From Lytechinus variegatus (lineage: Eukaryota > Echinodermata > Echinoidea > Temnopleuroida > Toxopneustidae), in NCBI RefSeq assembly GCF_018143015.1, contig NC_054743.1, positions 42,178,922 through 42,242,921 on the forward strand: a stretch of DNA of 64,000 bases, read 5' to 3'. Positions 1-11,239 of this stretch are shown one piece after another. Under the pieces are notes generated by a model. It ran no database searches and was not told the origin of the DNA. It was given only the letters and a program-made list of their open reading frames with translations. Each line of letters begins with the position of its first letter. Positions within the stretch are counted from its first letter, which is position 1. The position numbers and the translations under genes are program-made.

Positions 1-260
1 TCAAATTTGTAAAAAATGAAATATTGTATAATTCAAACAATAAAAAAACAAAAGAAATAGTGAGTGACATCATCGACTCTCTCATTTGAATGTAACTGGC
101 TCGTTAATATAACTATTTTGTTCAAAATAAGCGAAACTTTGAAATGTCATTAATTTATTATTTTACATCCGATTTTGATGAAATTTTCAGCATTGTGCTT
201 GTCTGGTCTTTCTCCATTGATTCCAATCAACATTTTTTCTGAGGTGGACTTGATCCTTAA
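1..260. mobile_element. Palindromic TTAA-flanked MITE, family A, right part (cut by window edge)
   Basis: The stretch ends in GGTGGACTTGATCCTTAA and matches the right arm of the complete copies at 29950-30554 and 43458-44066, including the segment resembling CATCCGATTTTGATGAAATTTT. It carries no transposase, so it is non-autonomous. The short open frame inside it belongs to the repeat and is not a gene. Confidence 0.85.
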
Positions 261-852
261 GAAAGAAGTAAGTTATGACAGGTTTGGAGATGTCATAACT
301 ATTTGGTCAAGTTGTCCCCGATCTTGGCAAAGAGGGATTCGTGAAACAGTTCGCTAACAGGTAGCCAACTATTTCCAATTTAGTTAAGAAGTTAGAAGAC
401 TTAACGGTGTTGAGAAACGGGCCCCAGTCTACGCAAGCAGAACCAAACAGAATCAGTTTGCCACACTCAAATTCCCAATTTGCACTCGCATCAATTATTT
501 AGTTACGTACCTATCATTTTATGATCTAGTGCATAGAACAAATGACCATTTTTTCCCCTTATAATAATTCCCATTATTGAAATATGTACCATCCTCATGG
601 TTAAACAGTCCTTAACAGGATCATGCTAGAACACTTATTAAAAATTATGTTCGTGCTTGGCATTCTCAGTAATTATCTAGAACACACACATCTTGTTCAG
701 GATCACAAACGGTGCCTAGAATGTTAAATTTTCAGGACAAAATACATCCTAAATACATATATAAAAGTTCCAAAAAAAGTAAGAAAAAAAATTGCTTGCC
801 TTTGCACTTTTTATATAAGGCCTACGTGATTATTTCATATTGATGTTATTTT
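261..852. other. AT-rich spacer, nothing recognised
   Basis: I see no conserved coding frame, structural RNA or clear repeat boundary in this stretch. Confidence 0.5.
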
Positions 853-1325
853 ATAAGAAACCAACTCGCATATTTAATGACCTAGTGTAGTGGTCCACCC
901 GGATACCCCCAACCAGTAATTGGGAGGAGATACCTGCGGGTCACAGTTCTGTGTGCGCACCCTTGTAGGCGACCCAGATTGGCTGGCTCCTCCAATACGC
1001 CTTGGAATGTCTTTAACAGATATATGGCACTATATAAATGCTGTGCATCATCATCTACCAACACACCCAAATTTTAAAAAATCTGATGACTTTTGATAAG
1101 ATATCGTGAGGAATCCAACTCGCATATTTAATGAGCTGTGATCTTTGACCAGCATATTCCGAATTCGAACTTAGCCTGTATTGGTATCATCTACCTACAC
1201 ACCCAAATTTGTTCAAATAAGTAGAATATTTCATAACTCATAAAAAAGACATTATCATGCGGAAACTAAATTGCATATTTAATGTGTTTTGACCTGCCGA
1301 CTCCAAATTCAAACTTGGCCTGTAC
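853..1325 (+). repeat. Degenerate direct repeats interrupted by a SINE-like insert
   Basis: The phrase CCAACTCGCATATTTAATGA or a close variant recurs near 860, 1107 and 1265, and CATCTACC-ACACACCCAAATT recurs near 1055 and 1190. Between the first pair, 882-1062 reads as a SINE beginning TAGTGTAGTGGTCCACC. A related SINE lies at 61244-61365 on the other strand. The direct repeats look like an older tandem family split by the SINE. Confidence 0.55.
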
Positions 1326-1645
1326 TATCAGAGGGTCGTGTGTTCGAATCCCGCCATGGACTAGCGTCCTTTGGCAAGGCGTTAATCCACTTTGCCACTC
1401 TCCACCAGGTGTTAAATGGGTACCTGGTAGGATGTGAAAGCCTATGTATAATGTAGTATGCCTAGCAATTGAGTCTTGGAACTCTTGTTGGAGTGCTCCC
1501 CAGGGAGTGGAGAAGGTGCATACATTGTACGCAGGCATACAAGGTTCTGATGACCGTGGTAATACTGAGTCTGGAAAGCGCTTAGTCTCTTAGAGACGTC
1601 GTTCCGATGCATTAAGCGCTATATAAATATGTGGAATATTATTAT
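1320..1645 (+). mobile_element. tRNA-derived SINE, family S1, + orientation
   Basis: The head carries a B-box-like GTTCGAATCCC near 1343. The body matches the SINE at 36630-36957 on the other strand: CTTTGCCACTCTCCACC, TACCTGGTAGGATG, GCCTAGCAATTGAGTC and GCATACATTGTA, ending AAGCGCTATATAA then an ATT-repeat tail. The A-box part is weak, so the 5' end is approximate. Confidence 0.75.
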
Positions 1646-1689
1646 TATTACTATGGTGTCATCCACTCCTATGGTGTCACCCACTCCAA

Positions 1690-1830
1690 GCTGTGGGGAA
1701 GTTACACATTGATGCAGAGGTTCGAGCCCTGATCACGTCTTTCGGATTGTGACATTAAAGGTCGGTCCCAGACGTAAATAATCAAACCTGATTGATATAC
1801 GTCTGTCAAAAACTCAAAATACACACACAC
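1690..1830 (+). mobile_element. Truncated copy of the 7SL/Alu-like SINE
   Basis: It shares GTGGGGAAGTTACA, TTGATGCAGAGG and TTCGAGCCCTGATCACGTC with the copies at 11041-11200 and 31620-31744, but the GCCTGTAATCC head is missing. Confidence 0.6.
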
Positions 1831-1889
1831 ACTCCTAGTACCAATGATTAATGTTAATGTTTGGACCTCATAGGCGACATTACCCAAAA

Positions 1890-2214
1890 TATGGGTTGCC
1901 GGTTGGACAATGCTGTTCTGAATCTGATTTCAAACCCAAGACTTTGGTAAATGTACGCCTTAATACAAATTGGAGTTATGCGATATGACTTTCATTTGGT
2001 GGGAAGACATTTAATACTTTATAAAATTAGTTGAAATTAAAATGGATTATATTAATGCTCACTGTTGGTGAGCATTTCTACACGATCCCCCTATTGAGAT
2101 TTATAGTAAATATTTTGGAATTATATTAGTTATGCGACCCCTCCCTCATGATGATCACAGCATTATTTGTAATGGGGATATATTTCGTTCATATTCTTGT
2201 CTCTTCTTTCTCTT
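1890..2214. other. Spacer, nothing recognised
   Basis: No coding, RNA or repeat signal that I can support. Confidence 0.45.
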
Positions 2215-2625
2215 TTTAGCCTTTTTTTTGCTTGTTAAAACCTTTTCATTTTTTTGGGGGGGGGCTTGCCAAATTTTATGTGGGTCAAAATTACATTCAT
2301 TTTTTTAGTGACAATCTTATTTTTCATTTGTCAAATTTTACGCAAGACAAAATTACCTTCGATCATTATTACAGTTAAAACCTTTTTTTTAATTTTAATT
2401 TTTTTTTGGGGGGGTTGCCAAATATAACATGGACAAAATGACTTTCCCTTTTCTTATTTATTTTTTTGGGGGAGCTTGCCGAATATCACGCGAACGAAAT
2501 GACTTTCATTTTTAGTGACCATCACTTTACGTGAGACAAAATGACCGGTTTTTTTTAAGTGAGAACCTTTTTTGGGAGTTGTCTAATTGTACTTGAGAAA
2601 ATTCACCCCACCCCCCCCCCTACTT
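2215..2625. repeat. Degenerate tandem T/G-run repeat
   Basis: A loose unit is repeated about four times: a T run followed by a G run, then GCTTGCC, AAAT and a GACAAAATGACTTTC-like tail (near 2250, 2400 and 2463, more diverged near 2550). It has no coding capacity. Confidence 0.55.
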
Positions 2626-2662
2626 TGGAAAATCTTGGATTTACCTCTAGTTTTAATCATGA

Positions 2663-3411
2663 TTAACCCTAAATAGACTGGGCTATTTCGATGCCTAAGA
2701 AGACTGGGGAGGGGGGCTGATTCAGCGCCCCCTTATGATCTCGGACGTCGATTGCGCGATCGCGACGAAAATTGGCACACATTACCCATGGCATAATCTA
2801 CCAAATTATCACATCAAATTATGCAAAAAATCTCATGTTTCATTAATTATGCTAATTTTTGCGTAAAATCATTAGTTTGCTCTAATTAATAAAATAATGC
2901 CCCTGAAATGCTAATTTTTGTTTCACCTACTCTAGATAGGCATCTGATCAAATTTATTTTTAAAAAATTTCAACATCATGTTTATTTTCTTATGTATTCT
3001 ATTGTTTTCTAAATTTCTTATGTATTTCATTGTTTTTCGACTTTGTTTTTCATTGTTTTTTCAATGGAAATTGTCAGGGACTTTATTTTGACCATGAAAA
3101 AGATAAAATAAATTGATCTTAAGCAGTAAAAGGAAAAATAATAATACATTTATGAATTTTGGCTAAAAACACTATTTGTATTGGATTTGTACACAAATTC
3201 ACGTTTTTGAGTAATTTTGGGTCTGCATGCACGAACGAAATGTTGCGTAATTTCGAAACTGTGTACCCGGGGGTCACAATTTTGGTCTCAAAAGTTGTGC
3301 GAGACTTGAAAGTAAAAAGTCAGCGAGCAACGCGGTCAAAAAGATTTGCGCGGCGGATTTATCACGAAAAATGTCGAGGGGGGGGGGCTGATTCAGTCTT
3401 TTTAGGGTTAA
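2663..3411. mobile_element. Non-autonomous piggyBac-like element
   Basis: The 749-bp unit begins TTAACCCTAAA-AGACTG and ends with the inverse CAGTCTTTTTAGGGTTAA. TTAA target sites and CCCTA-type termini are the known hallmark of the piggyBac superfamily. Subterminal GGGGGGGCTGATTCAG is present near both ends. No transposase frame is visible, so it is a MITE or deletion derivative. Confidence 0.72.
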
Positions 3412-3780
3412 GATCATGCGTATACCACGGCAGAGGCGTAAACCGCTGCAGGGGCATGCAGGCTGGCCCTTGATCCCTAGTGGATTTCACCGGAAAAAAA
3501 ATCCAGATAAGAGAAAAGGAAAGAAAGAAAGAGAGAGGGGGGGAGAAAGGGAAGACTGGGAAATAAACGAAAAGGTCCCCCCCAAAAAAAAAAGGAGGGG
3601 AAAAGAGAGAAGAAAAAGCGAAATCATTAAAGGGGTGTATATTATAACTTCATTTATAATTGTTTTTCCTTCTTTTATGGGGGGGGGTCAAAAAAATAAA
3701 AACCTTAACGAAATGTTTTTCTATAATTACATTTAGGTCTACACTCGCGATTTAATAAAAAATAGTAGCCATCTATATAC
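3412..3780. repeat. Purine-rich low-complexity stretch
   Basis: GAAA, GAGA and G-run or A-run sequence dominates 3490-3620, followed by AT-rich sequence with a G8 run near 3680. Open frames across it are compositional artefacts. Confidence 0.5.
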
Positions 3781-3784
3781 AAAT

Positions 3785-3865
3785 GATGCGTTAGAGTGGG
3801 TCAGTAGGAACTCTGTGTACAAGGTAACCACATGCACACAGTTCCACTGACCCACGAAAGAAACC
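3785..3865. repeat. Imperfect hairpin
   Basis: The left arm GTGGGTCAGTAGGAACTCTG pairs with the right arm CACAGTTCCACTGACCCAC around a loop of about 20 bases. Flanking GATGCG and TGCATCATC extend the symmetry. It is probably a small foldback element end. Confidence 0.6.
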
Positions 3866-3944
3866 CATGCATCATCTGTTTTATAGAATGGAATTTTTTT
3901 TTTAATAAACCACAAAAATTAATGATTTACTGGATGCATGATAA

Positions 3945-4045
3945 TTTCATGCGTCCGGTAAATTTAATTTACCGGACACATGATTTTTTTTACCGGACGC
4001 ATGATTTATTTACTGGACGCATGATTTATTTACCGGATCGATGCA
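3945..4045. repeat. TACCGGACGCATGATTT direct and inverted repeats
   Basis: Three direct copies of TTTACYGGACGCATGATTT follow an inverted pair (GCGTCCGGTAAATT then AATTTACCGGACACATG). Confidence 0.65.
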
Positions 4046-5180
4046 TGAAAATTCCAAAATCTAATGCAGAGCGCAGACACTTTGATAACCCTGGACAACA
4101 TAAATATGGGCTTAACTGGATAATGTTGTCACAAAGATATTGTTATACCCAAAATGCCAGATACAGCTTTGCATTGACTATATCTTGAGCAGTTGAGGCA
4201 GCCTCCGACCTCCAATACATGTAGCTGTGTGTGTATGCGGGCCGCGCCGGGGGCCAGCGCCTGCCTGGGCCTGCAGTGGATATTTCGCTGTGCACAGCCA
4301 GCCCAGGGCAGTATAGATCTAACGTTAGATCGTACATGTATGTCTGGACTTCTCAACTAACGAGTATGTGGGCAGTTTTAATCCCAATGACAATTACGGT
4401 ACCGTATTTGTACTTACAGATCATTTTGCATCCTTTGATTCATTCTGCTTTGATCGAAATTCAAATTTTGACGTAAACAAGTGACGGTAACAGTACATGC
4501 GCGATGACATCACAATGACCTTTTCGGGCGATTGCTTGTTTACAGTGGATATCGTTGCGTTTTGATTATCGGGATATCGTTCATGCAGCCCAGTAAAATT
4601 TTTGCATTGCTCTCAACCAATCAGATTGCAGGGATTTTCTCATCCATTCTATAAAAAGTTTTAAAATTGCTAAAGATCCAGAGATATCAAAACCCACCTG
4701 CTGATTTAGCACTGGGGTACACAAGCCAGGGTTATGCCCAGTGCATGCCCCCCGAATGTTCTACGTACAACCAAGATATAAAAAAATGAAGGGAATTAAA
4801 GAAACCAAAATTAGGAAAAGTGTAAGGTAAGATATCTGTCTCAAATTTAGATTTGCACGAAAGGTTTTTTCTCGCTTGCTTCATTCGCTTGGAACATATA
4901 AAGCAACTTTATTCCCACGTGCCATATGTTTCGGCCTCTTTCTTTCTACTATTTCATTTTTTTTACTCATCATGCTCCTGCCACACAGGGGTTTGCCCTA
5001 ATGCATGAACAATCATTAAAAAATATCATTTTCATACCATGTGACTGGGAATTTTTTGCTCTACCCCTCCCCCCTCCTCGATCCCTGTATCGATTTGACT
5101 TGACATGGGCCTATACCTGATGTATTCTGCTTCAATATAAAATCATAACGGATAGAACGCCTTGAATACAGGCCAAACAG
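4046..5180. other. Spacer with a small GC-rich island
   Basis: A CpG-containing GC-rich patch at 4235-4310 stands out in AT-rich surroundings. 4495-4520 holds TGCGCGATGACATCA, resembling an NRF1/CRE-like pair. It could be promoter sequence, but no first exon of DCAF6 could be recognised nearby. Confidence 0.3.
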
Positions 5181-5518
5181 CCTAACGACACACACACACA
5201 CACATTGCCGTGTCACGTGACAATCAGTATTAAACGAGGATGTGTACAACCCTATGGCGACAAGGCTAGTCGCAAAAGTTGAGCAAGTTCTGGACGAATA
5301 GGCTTCAATACCCCAAGAAAAGAAGTAGTATCTAGGGACTAATTAAAAATAGTTTTCTTAATGGAGTTCCATGTTAAAATCTAGTAATTTAAGTCCAACT
5401 TTTAATTCGCGTGCACTCACTTTTTTAACACAGGAATTAATAGGCACGGTGCCTAGAGTGTCATCTACCAACACACCTAAATTTAAAAAAAAAACAATCA
5501 AATATATTTCAATTTATT

Positions 5519-5555
5519 GCACTGAAACCAAGTGGGGGTGGGGGGGGGGGGGAGG
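5519..5555 (+). repeat. G-rich run
   Basis: A GTGGGGGTG followed by a long G tract. It could form a G-quadruplex; no other role is visible. Confidence 0.6.
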
Positions 5556-5711
5556 CAGGCAAATCAATGGACAGATGGAACGCTTAATGCCCCCTCCGGA
5601 CTTTGTCTGCGAGAGCATAATTACAGAGGAGCTGAATTTGAAGAGGGCCTGAATCAAGACTGAAACATCGCAATACGTGTAAGTGGAGTAGCCTAGGCTA
5701 GGGCACTCACA

Positions 5712-6290
5712 CTAGTACGAGGCCCGGGGGGGGGGGGGCACTCAGTATATAATGCATAGTGGGTATGTGCCGCGGAGGGGACCCCCATTTTTACACCCAA
5801 ATTTCCGTTCCAAGCCAAGGCATAGCATTTTTGTCTTATTGAGAAAAAAACAAAGAAAGCTGCTCCAAGGCAAAGCATTTTGTTCTTATCTAGAAAAAAG
5901 AAGAAATTCGCTCCAAAGCTTCGCATATTTTTCGTTACGCCATTCCGGTCGCATTGATCTGCTGCAATTTTGGTGAAAAGCGGCCACAGAGCGCTGTCCG
6001 ACCATCGTCTCTGAGCGAGCGCACCCGGCGGAGGCTGCGCTAGCTGCATCACGGATGCCCGTTCCATAGGGATGCATACGCACGTACTCACACGCTGGCG
6101 ATCGATCCGTTCCAACTTCCAAGGACCCCCATTTCACAAAATTTTAGTTCCAAACCCCGTTCCGAGGACCCTCCTTTTTACAATACTCCCGCTCCAAGCC
6201 CAAGGCCCCCGTTTTTGTCTCTCCTGCGGCACACCCCCACCACTTTTTTGTTCAAGTGCCCCGGCCCCGGGGTACGAGGTTAGTGAGGCT
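5712..6290. mobile_element. GC-rich inverted-repeat element (MITE-like)
   Basis: The left end TACGAGGCCCGGGGG, then a G run and CACTCA, is the inverse of the right end CAAGTGCCCCGGCCCCGGGG. The interior repeats the phrase 'CCC-cATTTT, TCCAAGCC or TCCAAACC, AAGGC' about five times. A related right end appears near 7800. No transposase frame is seen, so the superfamily is undetermined. Confidence 0.55.
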
Positions 6291-6894
6291 GGGTAAACTT
6301 GCGCCAAGTTGCGGCCAAGCCCGCCCAACATGCCCAAACTGTTGAATAAATTTGTTATTTCAAATTAAAAAAAAATATATTTGTCATCTGATTTCAATGA
6401 AATTTTCAGCATTTTGCTCTGTATGAATTTTACATTATTTGCTAAGTTCTAGGCCAAAATATCTTCAGCCTGTATAATTCCTCACCATTTTAGGTGTGCA
6501 GAAAAGACCAATCCCCCCCTTTGTCTGACTACAGTACACAAACTTGAATACATGGGACTATAATTTTTACAGTACACAGCTTCTTGCAAATGAAAGTAGC
6601 AGGTATGGCAACCACTACGATTTCCCATTTTGTTTTCAACGTAATTCAAACATAGCTGAACTTACGAATGCAATGTCCGTCCACATTCTACTAATTAGAG
6701 AAGTTGTTTGCAGCTCTTGTTGGCATGAATAACCATGATAACGTGAAATCTAAGCTAAACAGGAAAGGTTCACCAACATGCCGACCTGTGAGTGTGACCG
6801 TCCCGCGGCCGGATATCGATCGATCGAAGATCGGCTTGAGCAAGGTGCAGCCAATCAGCGACGATCTCATATACCCTGCCAGAAAGAGGAGACA
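6291..6894. other. Spacer, nothing recognised
   Basis: Only short open frames without recognisable homology. Confidence 0.4.
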
Positions 6895-7560
6895 GAATTA
6901 TTTTACATGGACGGAATTTTTTGTGATGTGACACAAAATCATTTCGTCAACGGAATTTTTTGTGATGTGACACAAAATCATTTCATCGACGGAATAGATA
7001 TTCGCATCGCAACGAAATGAATTTTGAGGACGCAATTTTATTTCGTCTCGACGAAATTGATTATAAGTGTGACACAAAATAAATTTCGTATACGAAATCA
7101 CACTGCATCATGACGAAATGAATTTCGTTGGAGTGAAACACAAATTTTCCTACAGAATTTTCCTTTGAACACTTGGGGTGCCATTTCGTTAGATCAAAAT
7201 TCATTTCGTGTGTACGAAATAAATTTTGTGGACGAAATTACATTTTGTCTCGACGAAAATTTATTTTGTGTGACAAGAATAATTTCGTATACGAAATAAA
7301 ATTGCATCATGACGAAATCATTTTCATATGAACAAAAGAACTTTTGTGTACGGAATGGCGTGAATTGGACGGAGTATGGCACGCCAAAAAAAGTTTGTGG
7401 ACGCAATTACATTTCGTCTAGACGAAATTTTTTTCGTTGAGACAAAATTAATTTTGTGTGACACAAAATAAATTTCGTGTACGAAATAAAACAGCGTCAT
7501 GACGAAAAGATTTTCGTCTGAATAAAAACACATTTTGTGTACGGAATTGCTTGAATTGCA
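6895..7560. repeat. Array of ACGAAAT / ATTTCGT words
   Basis: About 650 bp are built almost wholly from GACGAAAT, GTGTGACACAAAAT, AATTTCGT and TTTTGTG blocks on both strands, so successive blocks are inverted against each other. Unit length is irregular (roughly 25-40 bp). It makes frame-long but meaningless peptides on the minus strand. Confidence 0.75.
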
Positions 7561-7815
7561 CAGAATATACTGGCGGACACTTGGCGCCCCATAGTTTAGG
7601 GGCATTCAACACTGGTCTTTCAGGGAATATTTGCCAAGAGTACCGTATATCGTTTTGTTTCCAATACTTGTTAAGGGTAGGGTTTCACACGCCAATACTC
7701 GTTAAGGGGTGCATTTTCAGAATATGGAAATTACGTGTTTAGGGTGCTTTTCGAGACCCCATGGTCGCGCATGGTATCCACTTGTGAATGGAAGTGCCCC
7801 CCCCCCCCGGGCTAG
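7560..7815. repeat. Dispersed repeat with poly-C end
   Basis: Contains AAGGGTAGGGTTTCACACGCCAA, AAGGGGTGCATTTTCAG and GTTTAGGGTGCTTTTCGAGACC, ending in a C12 run and CCGGGC that resembles the right end of the 5712-6290 element. Probably a related MITE end. Confidence 0.45.
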
Positions 7816-8156
7816 CCTATTACTGTTTCAGACTCATCAATATATTTATATGCAAAACCACAATGGGTCTAGGTGTCTACAGACTACTCAAACTCCGAGC
7901 TTGGCAAGTGATGAACGATACCAACGAAAATGATTATGAAATGCATATCTTTCCATTATTATTGAGACAAAATGGATCGAAATACCAGCTTCCCAATAAT
8001 AACTGGCCGAAGGACATTGAGTTTCAGGGATGAAAGGTCTATCCGTGAGGCTGTGTTTGGTAAGAAATTACATTACCATCGATACCTTTTTCGTCGCTGT
8101 GTCCCACGTATTGGATACGGTGTTGGCGTTTCCATCGCAAAAACATCGCATTTTTT

Positions 8157-8369
8157 TTGGCAATGCATGCCATTGTTCACTTGTCCATTGCAACCATCCT
8201 GTCTTTGGGGAATCTACAGGTAGGACTATGGTATGCCAATGCTGTACAGAGCACACACTTCAAAAAATCATTAAAACATTACTTTTGTGACCAAAATTAC
8301 TTATTTCCTGAGCTTAGCCTTAGGCCCTACACTTTTTTTGCAATTTATTTTCATGGACATTTGATTTAG
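8157..8369 (+). pseudogene. Possible LINE reverse-transcriptase tail, very degraded
   Basis: One frame reads LWYANAVQSTHFKKSLKHYF. This loosely follows the C-terminal pattern of CR1/L2-type reverse transcriptases (WNSLP, a spacer, then SFKKxLKxYL). There is no second supporting signal, so it is tentative. Confidence 0.25.
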
Positions 8370-8773
8370 CCTTGCTTGACAATAACATGCTTGACTTGGC
8401 CTGGGAATAATTTTTACTACTTACTTTACTTTAAGTCCACGATGCGGTAGGCTTGAGTTGAGTGCCTGTTCATCGATCGTAGTATCTTCTCTGGTGGTAG
8501 TACAGTATCCATGGTATTTACTATTAAGTACCGTATATATACCGGTACTTACATGACTTAACACGACATGTGTACATTTATTAGACAGGAATAACCGTAG
8601 TTTCTGGGAATTTATTCAACAATTTCTGACATTTTACTGTAATCCCAATTCACCGACGGTAAAGTGTCCGTGTGGGCTCCCATTTGTTATAACACCAGCA
8701 CCTTTGTCTGACCAGAGTCCAAAGTTTGAGGTTCTATATTACACATCATGCACATCGAGGTTACAATCTAAGG

Positions 8774-9930
8774 CACGGTGACCAGACGTCCCGTATTTCC
8801 CGGGATTGTCCCTTATTTTGCTCCTTCGTCCCGGCGTCCCGACAAACCCTTCCCGGGACGCCTATTTGTCCCGTATTTCAGAATATTGAACAAATGTAGT
8901 TAATACATTTAAAAGTGAAGAATTTTCATTAAATAACCAACAGATGACGGAGCAGAAACAACAATTAAATAGATAACTGTAAAGTTTTGCAAGTTCTGCA
9001 GTGATTTTCTAAAACAATTTACTTTTTGATTTTTTTTAAATACATTAAAAAATAACATCAAATAACATAGTGATTTTGTTAGATGATTGAATTTTTGTTT
9101 GTTTGCTTGAAGTTTGAACTTTTGTCCTCTTTCTTTCTTTTCTACCCTATCCTTCCTGTTTGTCCTTTTTGTTCCATCTGTCTTTATTTCCTATCTTTCT
9201 TTCCTGAACATTTTTTTCTCTATTTCTTTTCTCTGACTTTCCTTCTTTATCAAAATTCCTTTTTTATTTCCTTCATTCTTTCTTTCCTTCAAATTTCATT
9301 GGCTTCCTTCTCTTCCTCTCCTGTTTCTTTTCGTTCTTTCTCTGCTTCCATTATTTTCTCTTCCATTATTTTAAGTTTTCGTTCTCTCCTCCCTTCATTC
9401 TCCCCTCCCTCTTTCTTCCTTACTTTATTTCATTTTTTCCTTTTAATTATTTTCCCTCTTTCTTTCTTTCCTTCTTTCTTTCTTTCCTTACTTCCTTCCT
9501 CCCTCCCTCCCTCTCTCCCTGTTTTTCTTTCTCTCAAAGAATGAAGGATACATATTTCTTTCCTTCATTCTTTCCTCCTCATTTTTCTTACTTTCAAATT
9601 TTCCCTTTGATTCTCTTTATTTTTTCTTTCACATATTTATCCATCTTCCATTCCATTCTTTTTCTTTCTTTCTATATTCATTTCAAAGAATGACGGAAAC
9701 TTTTTTTTATCTCTATTCTTTCTTTCATCTTTCTTTTATTTTAACTTTCTGTTATTAAAAAAAAATCTTCATTTTCTGTCCTTCTCAATTCATCTCTTTT
9801 CTTTCTCTCCTTCATTCTTTTATTCACCCTCCCTTCCAATTCTTTATATTTTTCACAAGTCTAACACTGTGTGTGGGCTTCAATTTTGTATATTGTCCTG
9901 TATTTCATTTTGTGAAATCTGGTCACCCTG
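8774..9930. mobile_element. hAT-like non-autonomous element with 8-bp target duplication
   Basis: The 1157-bp unit starts CACGGTGACCAGACGTCCCG and ends TCTGGTCACCCTG, giving about 13-bp imperfect inverted termini. It is flanked on both sides by ATCTAAGG (8766-8773 and 9931-9938). An 8-bp duplication and CA-G termini fit the hAT superfamily. Both ends carry TGTCCCGTATTTC-like subterminal phrases. The interior has no transposase and is dominated by a pyrimidine tract. Confidence 0.82.
9118..9850 (+). repeat. Polypyrimidine tract of about 730 bp
   Basis: Almost all bases are C or T (TTCC, CTTT and CCCT blocks), with rare interruptions. A 153-codon open frame here encodes only Phe, Ser, Leu and Pro and is a composition artefact, not a gene. 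Confidence 0.85.
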
Positions 9931-10605
9931 ATCTAAGGATATGTAAACTACAAATTAAAAATATTTAATTATTCAATTTTAAAATACTTTGAACGATATA
10001 GATGAAAATGCATGAAAATTATAGTTTACCGATGTTTAGTTGGGTACGACACAGGAAAACAGGTCAATATGGCAGCCAAAGTATGAAATATTTACAAATG
10101 AACGGAGAGGGCGTCAACAATTTACGAATGTGATATCGATATTGCATTCCACCAGCACACCTACACATACAACTACGATACGATACACTCACGAAGACAA
10201 ACGATGATAGTTATAATCGCGATATATTGAGACATTAACGATAATGACGTCATACAAGATTGCAACTTGCAGGGAAAACCGTTAAGGTCGGGAGAAAATG
10301 TCTTAGATGCAGATTTCTCAATCATCCAGTGGATTTTTTTAATAACTCAGGTCCAAGGTATGCAATTACTTTAGTTATTTATATTTCCCTTATAATTAAA
10401 CTGTAAATTTCGCTCAAAAAACAGTTTTAAATCGCGATCTATAAGATGCTAGTTCACCCCGCAGCTTTTCAGTCTATGTATGGTGAGTGGAGCCAACGTA
10501 GTTCAGTGGAACAACAAAAATACAGAGACTGAAGCTTTTGGTCTATACATGTATATGCTAGAAACCGTGGAAAAAAAAACAAAGACAATACTGCCTACAC
10601 TGGCT
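9931..10605. other. Spacer upstream of DCAF6 exons
   Basis: No repeat boundary recognised. It contains CAATATGGCAGCC near 10066 and a strong donor-like ATG|GTGAGT context at 10483. See the finding on a candidate first exon. Confidence 0.3.
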
Positions 10606-10609
10606 TATA

Positions 10610-10800
10610 CTAGAGCAAATCATAATTCCTTGACCAGTGCCTATTTAGACAAATTTTGAAGGAGTTGACTGAAGAGGCTGAAACAACACTGTCAGGAAGA
10701 CTATTCCACACATCTACAACTCTGTTACTGAAAAAGTACTTTTTGTATTCACCAGAGCGCTCAAAAACTTGAATTTTGGGCATATTTTTGCGTACGCCCT
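10610..10800 (-). pseudogene. LINE reverse-transcriptase C-terminal fragment
   Basis: The minus strand reads YKKYFFSNRVVDVWNSLPD followed by SVNSFKICLNRHW and a stop at 10612-10610. The pattern FFSxRVVxxWNSLP then SVNSFKxxLxxHW is the familiar C-terminus of L2/CR1-group reverse transcriptases. The rest of the element is absent, so this is a 5'-truncated dead copy. Confidence 0.75.
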
Positions 10801-11040
10801 CTATTGATGGAAATTATGTATGGCAAGAAAAATTTTAATTTTCAACCTCTATTTTAAATTAAGAAAATGATAATTTAAAGAATCAAATTTACTTAAGTCA
10901 GAGCCAAGTTGTATGATGAATAGGTGTAATGAAAACTGCCAGTGTAAAAACAAATCAAGCATTTGTCCCAAAGAAAGAGAGAAAATAAGCCAAACATTGC
11001 CACCCTTATTTTGCCACACATAGAGATACAACAGAGAACG

Positions 11041-11200
11041 TTGTGGTGTGTGCCTGTAATCCAAGTTATGTGGGGAAGTTACAAATTAATGCAAAGCCAG
11101 AGGTCCGAGCCCTGGTCACGTCTTCAGCATGTTCGGATGTACCTCGAGCGAAGTTCATGCAGGCTCCACTCCACTTCACTACCGCTACACTACTCTCCAC
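11041..11200 (+). mobile_element. 7SL/Alu-like SINE copy
   Basis: The head reads GGTGTGTGCCTGTAATCC, then AAGTTATGTGGGGAAG, and a B-box-like GGTCCGAGCCC lies at 11102-11112. The GCCTGTAATCC core (11052-11062) and the following TGGGGAAG parallel the Alu domain of 7SL RNA. Related copies lie at 1690-1830, 31620-31744 and 50682-50760. Confidence 0.6.
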
Positions 11201-11239
11201 CTACCCAAACTTCGAGACCGTGAACTCGATCTGATATTC

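Noticed and set aside
4235..4520. DCAF6 promoter and first exon at the GC-rich patch
   Set aside because: No peptide resembling the family N-terminus and no phase-1 donor was found there; left as an unproven possibility.
5693..6137. Minus frames of 140 and 83 codons
   Set aside because: They lie inside the inverted-repeat element 5712-6290 and have no recognisable family.
6895..7605. Several 65-93 codon frames with MILCHITKN-like repeats
   Set aside because: They arise from the ACGAAAT word array, not from coding sequence.
9083..9544. 153-codon open frame of Phe/Ser/Leu/Pro
   Set aside because: It is translation of a nearly pure C/T tract inside a transposon; no domain or start context supports a gene.
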